Shown here piece after piece: positions 7,005 to 8,539 of a stretch of DNA of 8,539 nt (positions are counted from its first letter, which is position 1; every line of letters begins with the position of its first letter). The notes beneath the pieces were generated by a model that worked only from the letters and a program-made list of their open reading frames with translations, was not told the DNA's origin and searched no databases. The DNA comes from Acidimicrobiia bacterium (lineage in GTDB: Bacteria > Actinomycetota > Acidimicrobiia > Acidimicrobiales > Ilumatobacteraceae). The stretch spans positions 1-8,539 of the forward strand of contig JAUHYJ010000132.1 in assembly GCA_030425785.1 (NCBI GenBank), written 5' to 3'. The position numbers and the translations under genes are program-made.

Positions 7005-8249
7005 CTACAGCAGCTGGACGATCGCGTGGATGGTGAGACCGGCCAGCCCGCCGACGATGGTGCCGTTGATGCGGATGAACTGGAGGTCGCGGCCGACCTG
7101 GAGCTCCATGCGACGAGCGGTGGACTCGCCGTCCCAGCGTTCGACGGTCGAGCTGATGAGGTCGCTGACCTCGCTGCGGTAGTGCTCGACCACGTAGCCG
7201 ACCGCGCGTTGCACCCAGTCGTCGACCTTGGCGCGGAGCTCGGGCTCGGCGAGCAGGCGTTCGCCGAGACGCTGCAGGCTCGTGGCCGCGCGTGCCCGCA
7301 GCTCGCTGTCGGGGTCGTCGGCCGCCTCGATCATCCCCTGCTTGGCGCCGAGCCACAGCGACTCGATCCAGGCCCGGAACTCGGGGTGGTCGAGGAGTTC
7401 GTCCTTGAGTTCCTCGCCCTTGGCGAGCATCTCGGGGTCGTGCTTGAGGCGCTCGGCGAGCACGGCCGTCCTGGTGTCGACCGATCGGCGCATCTCGTGG
7501 TTCGGGTCGGTGCGCACGTCGGTGAGGAACCGTCCGACGACGTCGTAGATCTTGCCGAGCACGCGGTCGTCGAGCGACTCGGGGACCCACCACGGGGACT
7601 CCTCGTACATTCGGTGCTGGAAGGTGTCGCGGTTGTCCTCGAGGAAGTTGCCGAGCCCGGTGACGACGGCGTCGAGCAGGCGCTGGTGGTGCCCGCCCTC
7701 GACCGACAGGTCGATCGCCTTGCCGACGAGCGGCGCCGCCGGCGTGGCGCGGATGCGACGCCGCGCGACACCTTCGAGGCCGTGCTGCACCTCGGCGTCG
7801 TCGAGCACCTCGAGCGCCCCCTTGACCACGTCGCCGAGGGCGCCGCTCGCCTTGGCGGCGTTGGCGGGCTCGGCGAGCCACGTGCCGAGCTTGGTGCCGA
7901 TCTCGGCGCCGGCGAGCCGCTCGTCGAGGACCTCCTGGGTGAGGAAGTTGCTCTCGACGAACTTGCCGAGGCTGCGGCCGATCTGATCCTTGCGCTTCGG
8001 GATGATGGCCGTGTGCGGGATCGGGATGCGGAGCGGATGGCGGAACAGCGCAGTGACCGCGAACCAGTCGGCCAGGGCGCCGACCATCGCCGCCTCGGCG
8101 AACGCCTCGACGTAGCCGAGCCATCCCTCGCCGCCGGCGAGATGGGCCGCGACGAACACGATCGCAGCCGCGACGAGCAGCGACAGCGCGACGAGCTTCA
8201 TGCGTCGCAGGTCGCGCGCTCGTTCGGCGTCGAGGGGGTTGGTGTCCAT
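7005..8249 (-). CDS. DUF445 family membrane protein (YjiN-like)
   Basis: This 414-residue protein shows the hallmarks of DUF445, a family without an established biochemical role. A hydrophobic segment lies at residues 18-38. It is followed by the conserved block AAMVGALADWFAVTALFRHP (53-72), PIPHTAIIPKRKDQIG (76-91), LGKFVESNFLT (94-104), a long charged, mostly helical middle part (about 105-385), and the conserved end FIRINGTIVGGLAGL (391-405), which is probably a second membrane anchor running to the C-terminus. The protein thus looks tethered at both ends, with the middle on one side of the membrane. The ATG at 8249 is chosen because it sits just behind a -10-like TATGGT (8259-8264, minus strand) and lacks a good Shine-Dalgarno site, as in leaderless genes; Met17 would remove the charged N-terminal tail. 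It lies 37 bases upstream of the amidohydrolase gene and is divergent from the gene at 8296. Confidence 0.92.
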   Translation of the reverse strand: MDTNPLDAERARDLRRMKLVALSLLVAAAIVFVAAHLAGGEGWLGYVEAFAEAAMVGALADWFAVTALFRHPLRIPIPHTAIIPKRKDQIGRSLGKFVESNFLTQEVLDERLAGAEIGTKLGTWLAEPANAAKASGALGDVVKGALEVLDDAEVQHGLEGVARRRIRATPAAPLVGKAIDLSVEGGHHQRLLDAVVTGLGNFLEDNRDTFQHRMYEESPWWVPESLDDRVLGKIYDVVGRFLTDVRTDPNHEMRRSVDTRTAVLAERLKHDPEMLAKGEELKDELLDHPEFRAWIESLWLGAKQGMIEAADDPDSELRARAATSLQRLGERLLAEPELRAKVDDWVQRAVGYVVEHYRSEVSDLISSTVERWDGESTARRMELQVGRDLQFIRINGTIVGGLAGLTIHAIVQLL

Positions 8250-8258
8250 GTCGTCCGG

Positions 8259-8264
8259 ACCATA
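8259..8264 (-). promoter_or_regulatory. Probable -10 element (TATGGT) for the DUF445 gene
   Basis: On the minus strand TATGGT fits TANNNT and ends 9 bases before the ATG at 8249, implying a leader of about 2-3 bases. No convincing -35 box is seen. It sits only 19 bases from the opposite-facing TACCGT at 8284-8289. Confidence 0.45.
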
Positions 8265-8283
8265 CCCGCCCGATCGCCGGCGC

Positions 8284-8289
8284 TACCGT
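8284..8289 (+). promoter_or_regulatory. Probable -10 element (TACCGT) of a leaderless promoter for the CMD-family gene
   Basis: TACCGT ends 6 bases before the ATG at 8296. With usual -10 spacing, transcription would start at the A of the ATG. No Shine-Dalgarno sequence is present between 8250 and 8295, which agrees with leaderless translation. The hexamer and the following G are identical to the element before ftsK. Confidence 0.55.
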
Positions 8290-8295
8290 GCTGCC

Positions 8296-8539
8296 ATGAC
8301 GCGTCTGACACCGCTCCGCAGGGATCAACTCGACGACGAGCAGGCTGCCGTCTGGGACGGCCTGATCGAGAGCCGCGGTGGCGACGTCGAGCTGCAGGCT
8401 CCCGACGGCTCGCTGGTCGGGCCGTTCAACGCCTTCGTGCACCAGCCGAAGATCGGCAAGCGCCTCCTGTCGATGGGCGGGCTCGTCCGGTTCCGGACGA
8501 CGATCGAGCGTCGGTTGAGCGAGGTCGCGATCTGCAGGG
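8296..8539 (+). CDS. Carboxymuconolactone decarboxylase (CMD/AhpD-like) family protein, N-terminal part, 3' end outside the window
   Basis: The frame is open from ATG 8296 to the window end, giving 81 residues. The sequence MTRLTPLRRDQLDDEQAAVW, then VGPFNAFVHQPKIGKRL (41-57), LVRFRTTIERRLSEVAI (63-79) follows the pattern of CMD-domain proteins: an acidic 'D.L..eQ..v.d' start, 'GPF..l.h.P.l...' and 'lr....l..rl.Ela'. Members include gamma-carboxymuconolactone decarboxylase and AhpD-type alkylhydroperoxidases with a later CxxC or related catalytic motif, but that part lies beyond the window, so decarboxylase and peroxidase types cannot be separated. It is divergent from the DUF445 gene and appears leaderless. 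Confidence 0.75.
   Translation, partial: MTRLTPLRRDQLDDEQAAVWDGLIESRGGDVELQAPDGSLVGPFNAFVHQPKIGKRLLSMGGLVRFRTTIERRLSEVAICR

Noticed and set aside
1..8539. Search by eye for tRNA, rRNA, riboswitch, CRISPR, insertion sequence, phage, toxin-antitoxin or defence genes
   Set aside because: Nearly all bases belong to the seven genes described, with no repeat arrays, transposase motifs or long non-coding stretches. No new multi-gene system is visible.

Overview
This is an 8.5 kb piece of high-GC bacterial chromosome. It looks like a core region of an actinobacterium. The order dapA, then RNase J, then ftsK on one strand is the arrangement known from Mycobacterium and Streptomyces. Very high GC, GTG starts, very short gene overlaps and apparently leaderless promoters (a TANNNT hexamer a few bases before the ATG) fit the same group. 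Protein variants such as the DELNDL Walker B of FtsK make me lean towards a deep-branching lineage such as Acidimicrobiia (Ilumatobacter-like), but that placement is inference.

Layout. Positions 1-476 (+) hold the C-terminal half of dihydrodipicolinate synthase (dapA). RNase J (rnj, 469-2169, +) overlaps its end by 8 bases. A small unrecognised lipoprotein gene (2166-2729, +) overlaps the end of rnj by 4 bases. After a 62-base gap carrying a probable promoter comes the FtsK/SpoIIIE DNA translocase (2792-5290, +). A long inverted repeat (5300-5351) separates ftsK from a convergent gene for an amidohydrolase family 3 (YtcJ-type) metal-dependent hydrolase (5360-6967, -). Upstream of that, on the same strand, is a DUF445 membrane protein (7005-8249, -). 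A 46-base divergent promoter region then leads to the start of a carboxymuconolactone decarboxylase/AhpD-like gene (8296 to the window end, +).

How the genes relate. The first three plus-strand genes are packed like one translationally coupled operon, with lysine/cell-wall precursor synthesis (DapA), RNA processing (RNase J) and an exported lipoprotein. FtsK (chromosome segregation at the septum) follows, probably with its own promoter. The minus-strand pair and the last gene look like ordinary accessory metabolism or envelope genes. I see no tRNA, rRNA, CRISPR array, insertion sequence, phage gene or defence system. The window is mostly ordinary core genome. The points worth a second look are the unassigned lipoprotein between rnj and ftsK, the shared TACCGTG leaderless-promoter motif, and the 13-bp-arm palindrome between the convergent genes.
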